64,000 bases of DNA from Vibrio marisflavi CECT 7928 (lineage in GTDB: Bacteria > Pseudomonadota > Gammaproteobacteria > Enterobacterales > Vibrionaceae). The notes beneath the pieces are model-generated. The model saw only the letters and a program-made list of their open reading frames with translations. It was not told the DNA's origin and searched no databases. The translations under genes were made by a program, and so were the position numbers. The stretch lies in assembly GCF_921294215.1 (NCBI RefSeq), contig NZ_CAKLDM010000002.1, positions 1,550,001 through 1,614,000 of the forward strand. Reading direction: 5' to 3'. This document shows positions 37,485 to 46,628 of the stretch, one piece after another; within the stretch, counting starts at the first letter, position 1, and every line of letters begins with the position of its first letter.

Positions 37485-37826
37485 CTACTCTACCTCAATA
37501 TGTTTAACTTTTAGTTCTTCGCCTGTTTCAATCTGTAGCTGATGGCTACCACAATGAGAACATGCATCCATGTGACTTTTCACGTCATTATGCTTGCCGC
37601 AATCCAAACAGGTTGCAGTTGCAGGCACCATTTCTATGTTGAACTTGGCCCCTTCTGCGACGGTTTCTCGACTAGCAAATTCTAGCCCCGTCATCAGTGC
37701 TTCGGGTTCGATGCAAGAAAGCGCACCTACACTTAAAGTAATAGCGACGACTTTATTTACATTGTGACTCTTGGCTTGCGCGGACACCAAGTCTATTGTT
37801 TTTAGACTGATTGAAAGCTCGTGCAT
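37485..37826 (-). CDS. hypA: HypA, hydrogenase nickel chaperone
   Basis: A 113-residue nickel chaperone that begins MHELSISLKTIDLV. The N-terminal His2-Glu3 nickel site and the zinc loop CLDCGKHNDVKSHMDACSHC define the family. The reading frame continues upstream for ten codons, but the ATG at 37826 begins one base after the hypE stop and gives the conserved MHE start. It hands nickel to HypB and the hydrogenase large subunit. Confidence 0.95.
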   Translation of the reverse strand: MHELSISLKTIDLVSAQAKSHNVNKVVAITLSVGALSCIEPEALMTGLEFASRETVAEGAKFNIEMVPATATCLDCGKHNDVKSHMDACSHCGSHQLQIETGEELKVKHIEVE

Positions 37827-37827
37827 A

Positions 37828-38829
37828 CTAACAAATCCTCGGTAGCAACTCGCCAAGTGGGAAATCTAGATAACGACGACTTCCCCAAGGGGTATGCAAG
37901 ATTGGTTTGCAGGGCTCGCCTGATTGTGCGTGACCGATTAGCGCTGCATTAGGATTAAATGACTTGAGTACATTGAGTGTTTGCTGGGCAAACTCTTGTG
38001 GAACGGCAATAACAAATGTACCTTCATTCGCTAAATCATAAGGTTCAAAACCAAATAATTCACAAACACCTTTTACCATGTCATCAACTGGAATGTGTTC
38101 TTCCTGCAGCATCAATTGAATGTTTGAGCTTTGGCACCATTCATTCATCACAGCTGAAATGCCGCCACGTGTTGCATCTCGCATCGCACGAATATCAATA
38201 TTTTGTTGAATTAAAGCGTCAACAACTGGCCACAACACTGCACAGTCACTGCTCATTTCATGTTCTAAGCGAAGAGATTCCCTAGCGGCTAAGATACATG
38301 CACCATGGCGACCGATATCTCCGGAAACTAGAATCGCATCACCTGACTGAATGCCTCTAGAGGAAATACCTGGCTGCAAGACACGACCTACGCCCGTTGT
38401 GTTAATAAACACTTTATCTGCTGAACCTTTTGGCACCACTTTGGTATCGCCACACACTACTTTGGCGTCCACGGTGGCCAACTCTTCAACCATAGAGTCA
38501 ACGATCTGCTCCAACTCTTTAAAATCGGTTCCTTCTTCGATAATGAAGCTACAACTAAGGTATTCTGGCTTTGCACCAACCATGGCTAAATCGTTGCAAG
38601 TACCTGCTACCGCGAGACTACCAATGTTGCCACCAGCAAAGAAATGCGGAGAAACAGTAAAACTATCTGTTGTCATAGCTGTATTGGCTGATAGAGGCAA
38701 GGTTGCTGCATCTTCATCGCGACTTAAAATTTCATTGTTGAACCGTTTGAAAAATAGCTTTTGGATGAATTGGTTCATTTCCAGACCACCACCACCGTGG
38801 CTTAGCTGAACTTTCTTGGCAAGAGTCAT
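37828..38829 (-). CDS. hypE: HypE, carbamoyl-dehydratase making the cyanide ligand
   Basis: A 333-residue PurM/ThiL-like protein. It starts with VQLSHGGGGLEMNQFIQ and ends PRIC; the terminal Cys receives the carbamoyl group from HypF and is dehydrated to a thiocyanate, giving the CN ligands of the [NiFe] site. ATP-binding segments such as GTCNDLAMVGAKPEYLSCSF are present. It overlaps hypD by four bases and adjoins hypA. Confidence 0.95.
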   Translation of the reverse strand: MTLAKKVQLSHGGGGLEMNQFIQKLFFKRFNNEILSRDEDAATLPLSANTAMTTDSFTVSPHFFAGGNIGSLAVAGTCNDLAMVGAKPEYLSCSFIIEEGTDFKELEQIVDSMVEELATVDAKVVCGDTKVVPKGSADKVFINTTGVGRVLQPGISSRGIQSGDAILVSGDIGRHGACILAARESLRLEHEMSSDCAVLWPVVDALIQQNIDIRAMRDATRGGISAVMNEWCQSSNIQLMLQEEHIPVDDMVKGVCELFGFEPYDLANEGTFVIAVPQEFAQQTLNVLKSFNPNAALIGHAQSGEPCKPILHTPWGSRRYLDFPLGELLPRIC

Positions 38830-39989
38830 CTTTCTTTTACCTCAATTCCTGAATAGCGATAGTACGCATTACATGCGCCTTCAGAGCTCACCATACAACT
38901 CCCCATAGGGCGGTTTGGTGTACATGCTTTACCAAATACTTTGCAATCTGGTGGTGTCGCGACACCTCTCAAAATATCGCCGCACTGACATGCTTTGTGG
39001 TCAGAAATAGGCTCTTTAGGCAATACTTCATCGAACACAACTTCCGCATCTCGTTTAGAAAACTCTTCACGAAGTTTAAGAGCTGACTCCGGAATGTTTC
39101 CTAAGCCACGCCAATTAAACTCACTTCTTACTTCAAGGACCTCATCGACGAGGGACTGTGCTGCGGTGTTGCCTTGCTGAGTAACAGCGCGCGTATATTG
39201 AATAGCAAGCTCAGGCTTGTGTTCAGCTGCCAATTCAACCAAGGTCAATACTGATTCTAAAACATCAACAGGTTCAAAACCTGACACAACTACTGGTGTG
39301 TCATGCGCATCCACTATCTGCTGATAAATATTGGCACCAGCAACTACGCTAACGTGTGAAGGCCCGATAAACGCATTAACTGGCGTTTGCTCATCGGCCA
39401 TTACTACGTGCATTGCTGGTGGAACCAAAACGTGATTAACGTGGAAATAGAGATTATCAAGTGCAAGTTTTTCAGCTTGTTTAACCAACACTGCAGTCAT
39501 TGGCGTGGTCGTTTCAAAACCAATGGCAAAATAGACCACTCGTTTGTTCGGATTTTCCTTTGCGATGCGAATGACATCCATTGGATCATAAATTGGCTCA
39601 ACAGAGCCACCACTAGCACGACACTGAGCAAGCGATGTTCTAGAACCTGGGACGCGGATCATATCCCCTAACGTGACAAGAATAACGTCTTCTTGCTGTG
39701 CTAGTACGATTGCTTGGTCAATACGCTCTTTTGGCATAACGCAAACTGGGCAACCTGGGCCATGCACAAAGTTTAAGTTATTAGGTAACAGCTGTTTTAG
39801 CCCATATTTCATAATGGTATGTGTATGCCCGCCACACACTTCCATAATATTCAAAGGCACATCAAGCTTGGCCGCTTTTTGACGAATTTTATCTGCTAAA
39901 GCTCGAATGACTTCAGGTTGGCGAAAGCCTTGATACATCGCCGTCGTTGACGATTCTGAACCAGTGTTTGTTGGTTTTACCGTATTCAT
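38826..39989 (-). CDS. hypD: HypD, Fe(CN)2CO scaffold protein
   Basis: A 387-residue iron-sulfur protein. Conserved Cys motifs include EVCGGHTHTIMKYG, HGPGCPVCVMP and a Cys-rich C-terminus (ACQCGDILRGV, CKVFGKACTP) that holds a [4Fe-4S] cluster. With HypC it is the scaffold on which the iron receives CN and CO. It shares a base with hypC at the ATG/TGA-type junction. Confidence 0.95.
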   Translation of the reverse strand: MNTVKPTNTGSESSTTAMYQGFRQPEVIRALADKIRQKAAKLDVPLNIMEVCGGHTHTIMKYGLKQLLPNNLNFVHGPGCPVCVMPKERIDQAIVLAQQEDVILVTLGDMIRVPGSRTSLAQCRASGGSVEPIYDPMDVIRIAKENPNKRVVYFAIGFETTTPMTAVLVKQAEKLALDNLYFHVNHVLVPPAMHVVMADEQTPVNAFIGPSHVSVVAGANIYQQIVDAHDTPVVVSGFEPVDVLESVLTLVELAAEHKPELAIQYTRAVTQQGNTAAQSLVDEVLEVRSEFNWRGLGNIPESALKLREEFSKRDAEVVFDEVLPKEPISDHKACQCGDILRGVATPPDCKVFGKACTPNRPMGSCMVSSEGACNAYYRYSGIEVKER

Positions 39990-40243
39990 CAGAGCAATAC
40001 CTTCATATCATCTTCGCTCATCTGCTCTAGCAATGTTTTGTATGTTTCTAGGCTTTCTTGAGCTTCTTTTTGATCGATTTTTGCTATTGCAAATCCAACA
40101 TGAATCAACAGGTGATCTCCTAATTTGATAGGATCAGAGATCAGATGGGTGCTCACTTCTCGCACGACACCTAAAGTCTCTACTCGAGCTGTCATTTGCT
40201 CCGAGTTAATTTCAATCACACTGGATGGAATACATAAACACAT
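39989..40243 (-). CDS. hypC: HypC, hydrogenase maturation chaperone
   Basis: An 84-residue chaperone starting MCLCIPSSVIEI; Cys2, exposed after Met removal, binds iron and the large-subunit precursor. The body is a small beta-barrel, with VGFAIAKIDQKEAQESL near the C-terminal side as in the HypC/HupF/HybG family. Only one paralogue is present in the window, so it should serve HyfG. Confidence 0.95.
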   Translation of the reverse strand: MCLCIPSSVIEINSEQMTARVETLGVVREVSTHLISDPIKLGDHLLIHVGFAIAKIDQKEAQESLETYKTLLEQMSEDDMKVLL

Positions 40244-40299
40244 AAATTACTCACTTATTCGTTGCTAACAGCAAACTGGAACAGTAAATTTCAAGGGAC

Positions 40300-42606
40300 T
40301 TATTTAAACACGTGTAAGCCGTGCCACAATTGACCTACCGCAATCCCGCTGTCATTAACTGGAATAGTTTCACCGCTATAAATCAGGCTTTGCCTGTTTT
40401 CCCATCGTTTAAAAAGATCATTAACTAGGCAGCGGTTTTGAAAAACACCACCGCTAACAACGACAGGAAGGTGTGGAAATTTGTCGGACATTTCTTCGAT
40501 GGCAGTAATCACTGCCAATACTAAACTGATGCTGACTTGGCTTGCCCACTGAGCCCCAAGCTGCCTCTGACAATCTAGGGTTTGTTTCAATGCTGGCGTC
40601 CAATCTAAAACTGAAGTGGCATCATCACTCCAGTGAAAACGAAGCTTTTCTTCTAGCTGCAATGATTGTGATTTATCACCACTCATATAGGCTCTCTCTA
40701 TTGCGAGCCCGCATTGGCCTTCATAATCAACTTTCTCAACGAGGTTGAGTAGAGAAGCCCAAGCATCAAATAAGCGTCCCATGGAAGTACAGTAAGGCGA
40801 GTTTTTTCCAGAAAGCCAAAGCTGATGCAGATTGGAAAAGTGAAACGCACTCCAACTAGCAAACGCAGGCAAATTTAACGCACGAATTTGCTCGAATGAG
40901 AAACACTCTAGGAGCATTGCAAAAAGGATACGAGCCGGATCTTTGATGGCTTTCTCGCCACCAATTAGTCGAAAAGGTTTAAGGTGACCCACGCGCTCAA
41001 ACTCTTCTGCGTCCGCAACAAGGGTTTCTCCACCCCAAATGGTCTCGTCTGTACCAGCACCCGTACCATCAAATGCAAATCCGAGTACTTGCTGGTTAAT
41101 ATTGTGCTCTGCCATTACCGCTAATACATGTGCATAATGGTGCTGTACGGCGACATAAGGGCCCGGCGTATGATTTTGCGCATATTGAGTGGAATAATAG
41201 CCCGGATGCATGTCATGCAAGTACAGGCTCGGCGCTTGACGGTATAGCTTTGGAAATAGCTGCGCAGTTTCTTGATACCTTTGCTCGGTATCGAGGTTGC
41301 TAATGTCCCCGATATAAGGAGACAACATCCACTGATTGGGAAGCGCGTAAGCAACCGATGCTTTTTGCTGAGCGCCTAAGGCTAATATAGGTTTTCCTTG
41401 ATAGGTTATTTTCTGCGTAACTGGCGCATAACCACGTGCAGGCCTTAACACTCGCACTTTACCACCCGCAACATGCACAACACTGTCGTCACATGGATTC
41501 ACTATAGGTCGATTGTGATCGAGAATCGCATCGATATCTTGTGCAAACTGGCTACAAATCTGTGAGCTATCAGTGGCAAGAGGCATTCCTGAAATGTTAC
41601 CACTCGTCATCACTAGCGCTTGAGTCGCCCCCATACCTGACAACATTTTAAATAACACAATGTGCAACGGTGTATAAGGTAACATCACGCCCATATAAGG
41701 CGCTGCTGGCGCAACAGAGCAGGCCAATGTTGAACCTTGTCGCTTTTTCATTAACACAATTGGTGCAGCTTGAGATTTCAACGACTGCCATTCTAAATCG
41801 CAACCAACCACGTGCTGCGCGGCTTGATCTTCGTCGGCGAGCATTACCGCGAAAGGTTTCAATTTACGATGTTTTAGCTGACGAATTCTTTGAATTGCTT
41901 CATTATTTTTAGCATCACAAATGATATGGAACCCGCCAAGACCTTTCATTGCAACAACACCACCTTGTTGGATGGTTTGCGCCGCTTTTTCAATGGCTGC
42001 CTGCCCTACCAATTGAACATCACCTGTCGGAGTTAAGAGGCTAACTACTGGTCCGCAATCTGGGCAACTAATCGGTTGAGCATGGTAACGCCTGTCCATG
42101 GGGTCAGTGTAGGCACTGTCGCAAGAAGGGCAAAGCTCAAAGCTTTTCATCGAAGTATGACATCGGTCGTACGGCAGCTTCTCTATAATGCTGTAACGAG
42201 GGCCGCAGTTTGTGCAGTTAGTGAAGGGATACTCAAAGTAACGGGATTCTTCTGCTTTCATGTCCTGCAAACAGTCAGGGCATGTAGCTTGATCGGGTGA
42301 AATACTAACAGAAGCGGTCTTTGCTTCTTGGCTCACTAAGATACAGAAATCCGATAACGTATTATCGACATCTACCGTTTGGCGAGCAATGTTATCAATT
42401 CGGGATAGAGATGGCGGCGAATCCAATAAGCAATGATAAAAAGCTTGGATAGCACTTTTTTCGCCTTGAATATCAATTTTGACACCATCGGAGTCATTTC
42501 TCACAGAGCCCAAAAGCTGCAACAACTTGGCTTGTTGATAGACAAAAGGGCGAAACCCTACCCCTTGCACTATCCCTGTCACACAAATTAGCTGGCGTTC
42601 GATCAT
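40300..42606 (-). CDS. hypF: HypF, carbamoyltransferase for [NiFe] maturation
   Basis: A 768-residue multidomain enzyme. An acylphosphatase domain is at the start (VTGIVQGVGFRPFVYQQA), then a double zinc finger (CPDCLQDM, CTNCGPRYS, CPSCDSAY, CPDCGPVV), a YrdC-like domain (about 205-390, GGFHIICDA), and a Kae1-like domain with VQHHYAHVLA. It uses carbamoyl phosphate and ATP to carbamoylate HypE. It leads the operon; a perfect FNR-type box lies about 70 bases before its start, and hypC follows after 56 bases. Confidence 0.95.
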   Translation of the reverse strand: MIERQLICVTGIVQGVGFRPFVYQQAKLLQLLGSVRNDSDGVKIDIQGEKSAIQAFYHCLLDSPPSLSRIDNIARQTVDVDNTLSDFCILVSQEAKTASVSISPDQATCPDCLQDMKAEESRYFEYPFTNCTNCGPRYSIIEKLPYDRCHTSMKSFELCPSCDSAYTDPMDRRYHAQPISCPDCGPVVSLLTPTGDVQLVGQAAIEKAAQTIQQGGVVAMKGLGGFHIICDAKNNEAIQRIRQLKHRKLKPFAVMLADEDQAAQHVVGCDLEWQSLKSQAAPIVLMKKRQGSTLACSVAPAAPYMGVMLPYTPLHIVLFKMLSGMGATQALVMTSGNISGMPLATDSSQICSQFAQDIDAILDHNRPIVNPCDDSVVHVAGGKVRVLRPARGYAPVTQKITYQGKPILALGAQQKASVAYALPNQWMLSPYIGDISNLDTEQRYQETAQLFPKLYRQAPSLYLHDMHPGYYSTQYAQNHTPGPYVAVQHHYAHVLAVMAEHNINQQVLGFAFDGTGAGTDETIWGGETLVADAEEFERVGHLKPFRLIGGEKAIKDPARILFAMLLECFSFEQIRALNLPAFASWSAFHFSNLHQLWLSGKNSPYCTSMGRLFDAWASLLNLVEKVDYEGQCGLAIERAYMSGDKSQSLQLEEKLRFHWSDDATSVLDWTPALKQTLDCQRQLGAQWASQVSISLVLAVITAIEEMSDKFPHLPVVVSGGVFQNRCLVNDLFKRWENRQSLIYSGETIPVNDSGIAVGQLWHGLHVFK

Positions 42607-42675
42607 TTGGCGATTTCTGCTTACAGTTTATTCACTGACTGTTATCAAGACTATCAATACATTCACAACAATTAT

Positions 42676-42689
42676 TTGATGAGTATCAA
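42676..42689 (-). promoter_or_regulatory. FNR-type box upstream of hypF
   Basis: TTGAT-GAGT-ATCAA is a perfect match to the FNR consensus TTGAT-N4-ATCAA. It sits 70 bases before the hypF ATG, a plausible activating position for anaerobic induction. Confidence 0.75.
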
Positions 42690-42778
42690 CATTGACCACC
42701 TTATAAAGCACTGCTTGCAGCACATAAACTGGTGGCGGTCATTCTAACGAAATGTGAGCTGATTAACAGGACTCGCTT

Positions 42779-42792
42779 TTGACCAAGATCAA
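42779..42792 (+). promoter_or_regulatory. Second FNR-type box
   Basis: TTGAC-CAAG-ATCAA matches nine of ten conserved FNR bases. It is 173 bases upstream of hypF and 224 bases upstream of the transporter gene, so its target is uncertain. Confidence 0.5.
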
Positions 42793-43015
42793 TTCAACTC
42801 CAAAACAAACATAAAATCATGCAATTCCAAGTAGTTGAGTTTGTGAGAGCAATCAAAATAAAATATACACTTTTGCTCCAAAGCTAGTCATATCGTTTTA
42901 TTTTTCTATGTAGCCATTCCAAAAGTGTTGCATACGTGATAAAAAACGGCACTTTTGATTTTTTTTCGCGACCCCGGGCTGCCGTTGAGCCCAAATAATA
43001 AAGAGCAAACTACTT

Positions 43016-44266
43016 ATGACAACAACATCGTCACACGCTGTAAAACTTACGTCGCGCAAATGGACGTACCAAGATTTCAGCTGGTGTTTATCTCTATTCG
43101 GCACTGCAGTTGGTGCTGGCATTCTATTTTTGCCTATTAAAGCAGGTGCTGGAGGCTTTTGGCCTTTAGTCATTCTTGCCATTTTGTCAGCTCCAATGAC
43201 TTGGCTAGCGCATAAAGGTATGGCGAGATTCGTCTTGTCTGCCAAAGATCCTGAATCAGATATTACTGATGCCGTTGAAGAACACTTCGGCAAAACCGGG
43301 GCAAACATCATTACATTTGCCTACATCTTTGCGATTTATCCTATCGTTCTGATATACGGTGTTGGCATCACCAATACTGTCGACTCATTCATGATTCACC
43401 AGCTCGGGCTGCCGTCTATCCCACGTTGGTTGCTATCTGGAGTCTTGATTGGTGCGATGACCTTGTGTGTGGTCTATGGTAAGGACCTAATGCTCAAGGC
43501 TACATCAGCTATGGTTTATCCGCTGGTTATTATATTGTTTGCCCTTTCAGTCTACCTAATACCTAGCTGGAACATGTCGATGGTAAGTACCAGCCCAGAT
43601 TGGAGCACACTACCAAAAGTTATCTGGCTTGCTATTCCTTTAATCGTATTCTCTTTCAATCACAGCCCGATAATTAGTCAGTTTTCTAAAGAGCAACGTA
43701 GAGTATACGGCGACGACGCGGTGAAAAAGACCGATATGATCACTGGCGGCGCAGCACTCATGCTATTGGTGTTCGTCATGTTTTTTGTATTCTCTGTAGT
43801 GTTGTCACTTTCACCCGCTCAACTAGCAATGGCGAACAAGCAAAACATTTCGGTTCTTTCTTATCTAGCGAATACACATTCTTCTCCAATCATCTCTTAC
43901 TTAGGCCCAATCGTAGCTTTTTCGGCTATTGCATCTAGCTATTTTGGTACTTTCCTAGGCTCTTGCGAAGGCATTGCTGGCCTGATCCACTCTCGCTCAA
44001 GCGCTCCAAGAAACAAGATAGAAAAAGGTGTATTGGTCTTTGTCGTGGTTACTGCTTGGATTGCTGCAATCATTAACCCAAGTATTTTGGATATGATTGA
44101 GATTGTTGGCGCAACAATGATAGTCGCTATCTTATTCTTGATGCCAGTTTACTCAATGCGTAAAGTTCCTTCGATGAAAAAATACCGTACTTCATTGCCA
44201 GCGCAGATTTTCACAGCTGTATGTGGCTTCGCAGCGTTAAGTGCGGTGGTTTATAGCTCCTTTTAA
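43016..44266 (+). CDS. Serine/threonine-type amino-acid transporter (HAAAP family)
   Basis: A 416-residue inner-membrane permease with about eleven membrane segments. It has FGTAVGAGILFLPIKAGAGG in the first helix and FSFNHSPIISQFSKEQR in the middle, features of the SdaC/TdcC/YhaO (DlsT) group of hydroxy/aromatic amino-acid permeases. Serine or a related amino acid is the likely substrate. SdaC-like proteins in enterics are often paired with a serine deaminase; none is adjacent here. A strong terminator follows. Confidence 0.82.
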   Translation: MTTTSSHAVKLTSRKWTYQDFSWCLSLFGTAVGAGILFLPIKAGAGGFWPLVILAILSAPMTWLAHKGMARFVLSAKDPESDITDAVEEHFGKTGANIITFAYIFAIYPIVLIYGVGITNTVDSFMIHQLGLPSIPRWLLSGVLIGAMTLCVVYGKDLMLKATSAMVYPLVIILFALSVYLIPSWNMSMVSTSPDWSTLPKVIWLAIPLIVFSFNHSPIISQFSKEQRRVYGDDAVKKTDMITGGAALMLLVFVMFFVFSVVLSLSPAQLAMANKQNISVLSYLANTHSSPIISYLGPIVAFSAIASSYFGTFLGSCEGIAGLIHSRSSAPRNKIEKGVLVFVVVTAWIAAIINPSILDMIEIVGATMIVAILFLMPVYSMRKVPSMKKYRTSLPAQIFTAVCGFAALSAVVYSSF

Positions 44267-44303
44267 GCTCTAGCCAGCCAAGCAATACACGTCATTAAAT
44301 ATG

Positions 44304-44336
44304 AATGCGCCCTAAGATGTAAGGGCGCATTTTTTA
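44304..44336 (+). terminator. Terminator of the amino-acid transporter gene
   Basis: AATGCGCCCT (44304-44313) and AGGGCGCATT (44322-44331) form a perfect 10-bp stem followed by TTTTTA, about 38 bases after the stop. Confidence 0.92.
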
Positions 44337-44375
44337 TCTCGTGCTATTTTTAATTCCGATTCGAACAAAATCTAC

Positions 44376-44448
44376 ACCTGTGATCATTGAAGATGCTTTA
44401 TTTTCGATGACATCAGGATCATGCTAAGCACCTTCAATGATCACGGGT
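44376..44448. repeat. Imperfect 23-bp inverted repeat, possible small mobile repeat
   Basis: Left arm 44376-44398 (contains GTGATCATTGAAG) and right arm 44426-44448 (contains CTTCAATGATCAC) match at 21 of 23 positions and flank a 27-base centre. It lies just after the transporter terminator and before the unknown gene. The size and form suggest a palindromic intergenic repeat or MITE-like remnant, but no target duplication is seen. Confidence 0.5.
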
Positions 44449-44560
44449 ATATTCCATTAAGGAATAAAATTATCCCGTGCAGAAATGCCCTCATTAATAT
44501 ATGTTTCTCCGAAATATTTTCTATTTTAGTTACATTCAAAGTCTATTCAGGAGAGTGTAT

Positions 44561-45898
44561 ATGCCACTTTTTGACCAAGATGAAAAGATTAGGCCTACAG
44601 TACCATTCGATATTTATAAGGGGCTTAAACTACTTCCAAGCTCCATTGATAATTGGAATCGCAGTAACAGGATCTCTAGACAATACGATACGTTTATAGG
44701 GGTTACATATATTCGAACAGGTTTATCAATCTTGCTTCCCGCTTTTGAGGATGACTGGCGTACACAAAAACGACACAACATAACAGGCATTAACCGAACA
44801 CTAAGAACAATAAGGCCCCATACCACCAGAAAAGGTGAGCCATTACCTTCCCCATGGTATCAAGGCGAAGACAAAAAAATTAGAGTTCCATATCAACAAG
44901 CAATTGACGATTATGAAGGTGTAGCAAATATATTAAAAGTCGAGCATATGAGCCACGTAGACGGACTCTATCATCAGCGAGCAGCAGTAAAATTGCAGAC
45001 AAATAGAAGCCATACAGACGCTCGAGATGGTGATATTCACAAAGACTTTTTGGGCTGGGCTATTAAGTCGAACAAATATGAATGTGAAAAAGGGGAGTCA
45101 CTACAGATGGTTTTTTCTTCTTCACGTAATAGAAGAACTCAAGACTTCGATTATAATTTGCCTTTATGGAACAATAAAATTAGGCATAGATCTCCTGAAA
45201 GACCGGGGATAATGGAAAACAGGGATATAAACAATATTTGGGCCAATGCCATTGCAATGATGTTAAGTAGAGACTTAGATGTACCAACTAATAAAATCAG
45301 CGTATTTTCGGGCAAAAAACACTGGGTAGTGAATACTCAAACACTAAGAAAAGAATACATATTATGCCCTGAACAGATTCGAACAGCTCCAGGCAAAAGG
45401 CATATATATCGTAGAAATAGCCGGATATTGGATGTTTCGGAACATTGTAACATAGACGAAAATGGTTACTTGTATTTACATGAGTATATAACAATGGCTT
45501 GTCATAGATACCTTGAAGAATATACTACCCATCGTTCTTTTAGCTCTAAAAAATCCAAAGGTTACATTAGAATCAAAAATTTCCAAGAAAATATATCCTT
45601 ATGTAACAATTATAGTAGTTTAAGGTTATGCGTTCAGTCTTTGTATAAAAAAACTGATAGCGTTCACAAGCACTCATTCATTAGTTATCTTATTTTATAT
45701 TTATCTTATACACCAGCTAGAATTTTGGCTGAGTTTAGCATACCTTTATCCGGCTTAATAAATCGAATGAGTGAAGTAGAAAGATGCATAGGAACTCCAG
45801 ATGAAGAGCATTGGAGAAATAGAATTTTTAGCTCTCAATCAGATATTAAGAGTTTTAAAAGAAATGCTATTAAAATAATAAAGAAACTAATTCGCTAG
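44561..45898 (+). CDS. Unknown 445-aa protein in an accessory insert
   Basis: I do not recognise this protein. GGAG lies eight bases before the ATG, so the start is well supported. The gene is A+T-rich compared with its neighbours. The protein is hydrophilic and basic with no signal peptide; one hydrophobic stretch near residues 370-390 (SYLILYLSYTPARILAEF) may be buried or membrane-associated. Visible local features include EHMSHVDGLYHQRAAVK (about 130-145), HTDARDGDIHKDFLGWAIK and a HEYITMACHRYLEEY segment; the spaced His, Asp and Glu residues could suit a metal or catalytic site, but that is inference. It lies between an inverted repeat and an IS1-like element, a typical setting for horizontally gained cargo. 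Confidence 0.6.
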   Translation: MPLFDQDEKIRPTVPFDIYKGLKLLPSSIDNWNRSNRISRQYDTFIGVTYIRTGLSILLPAFEDDWRTQKRHNITGINRTLRTIRPHTTRKGEPLPSPWYQGEDKKIRVPYQQAIDDYEGVANILKVEHMSHVDGLYHQRAAVKLQTNRSHTDARDGDIHKDFLGWAIKSNKYECEKGESLQMVFSSSRNRRTQDFDYNLPLWNNKIRHRSPERPGIMENRDINNIWANAIAMMLSRDLDVPTNKISVFSGKKHWVVNTQTLRKEYILCPEQIRTAPGKRHIYRRNSRILDVSEHCNIDENGYLYLHEYITMACHRYLEEYTTHRSFSSKKSKGYIRIKNFQENISLCNNYSSLRLCVQSLYKKTDSVHKHSFISYLILYLSYTPARILAEFSIPLSGLINRMSEVERCIGTPDEEHWRNRIFSSQSDIKSFKRNAIKIIKKLIR

Positions 45899-45941
45899 GT
45901 ATATTGTGAAGCACGGGTGGTCGTGACTCAAATCGGTTGAA

Positions 45942-46377
45942 TCACCAATAGAACTCCCGCTCGATAAACGTCCCTATAACCTTGTCATGCATCTCTTCTG
46001 ATTTTGAAAAACCGATCGTTTTACGCACGAGTCGTTTCAATCTTGAACGTAATGTCAGATTGGTTCGCTCAATTCGTTGAGTGAACCTTTTACCTGCAAC
46101 GTGCTTTGCCCTTGGTAACTCTTTCGTGTAGACACTGAAGTCATCAGTAAAAAAGAAGCGGATGTCGAACGGCTTTAGTAAAGCGAGCAACGACCTTAAC
46201 GCATCCGTCAAATGCGTGAGCAATGACACGTTTGTAGCGCGGCTCCCATGCATACCAAAGCCAACGACGGTGTTTCTTATTACCAACAAAAGACCATTGC
46301 TCATCGACTTCACAGATTAGACTGATGTTTGCTCTATCGAAAGGTATCGAGGTTACTTGCCTTGGCGAGAGTTTTTT
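45942..46377 (-). pseudogene. insB: IS1 transposase insB, frameshifted
   Basis: Read after the programmed -1 slip, the frame gives CEVDEQWSFVGNKKHRRWLW and continues to VIAHAF, then goes out of frame and stops. The remainder, from DALRSLLALLKPFDIRFFFT to the end (TQRIERTNLTLRSRL, SFSK-like GFSKSEEMHDKVIG), is in another frame. An indel between about 46200 and 46216 explains this. The DDE catalytic region is therefore split and the full transposase InsAB' should not be made. Confidence 0.8.
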
Positions 46378-46628
46378 AAAGTGCTCAACACAGTGTTGTA
46401 GGCCACATTCAACATTCGGGCTGTTTCCCTAACGCCAGAGCTATTCATTGCCATTTCTACAATTTTTTCTTTTACTTCTGGCTTACGAGCTTCATAGACA
46501 TAATCGATTTGAAAGCTCTTTCTACACTCGATACATCTGAAGCGAGGAAAGCCTGAATGTCCCTTTCCATGTTTACGGACGGGTTCAGTTTTATTGCAGA
46601 AACGACATTGAACTTGGATGGTAGCCAT
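46353..46628 (-). CDS. insA: IS1 InsA protein
   Basis: A 91-residue IS1 InsA with an N-terminal zinc finger (CRFCNKTEP, CIEC) and a helix-turn-helix near SSGVRETARMLNVAYNTVL. It binds the element ends and represses its own expression. The end of the gene carries the A6C slippery motif AAAAAAC at 46371-46377 (minus strand), the IS1 signal for -1 frameshifting into insB. The frame itself is intact. Confidence 0.85.
   Translation of the reverse strand: MATIQVQCRFCNKTEPVRKHGKGHSGFPRFRCIECRKSFQIDYVYEARKPEVKEKIVEMAMNSSGVRETARMLNVAYNTVLSTLKNSRQGK

Larger units (their letters stand above)
42607..43015. other. Divergent regulatory spacer, hypF and transporter
   Basis: About 410 bases with two FNR-type boxes (listed separately). 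I looked for a GG-N10-GC sigma-54 promoter for hypF and found none. The right half is A+T-rich and should hold the promoter of the transporter gene. Confidence 0.5.

Noticed and set aside
37258..37542. Plus-strand His- and Met-rich reading frames opposite hypB
   Set aside because: They are antisense shadows of the His-rich coding repeats, without ribosome sites.
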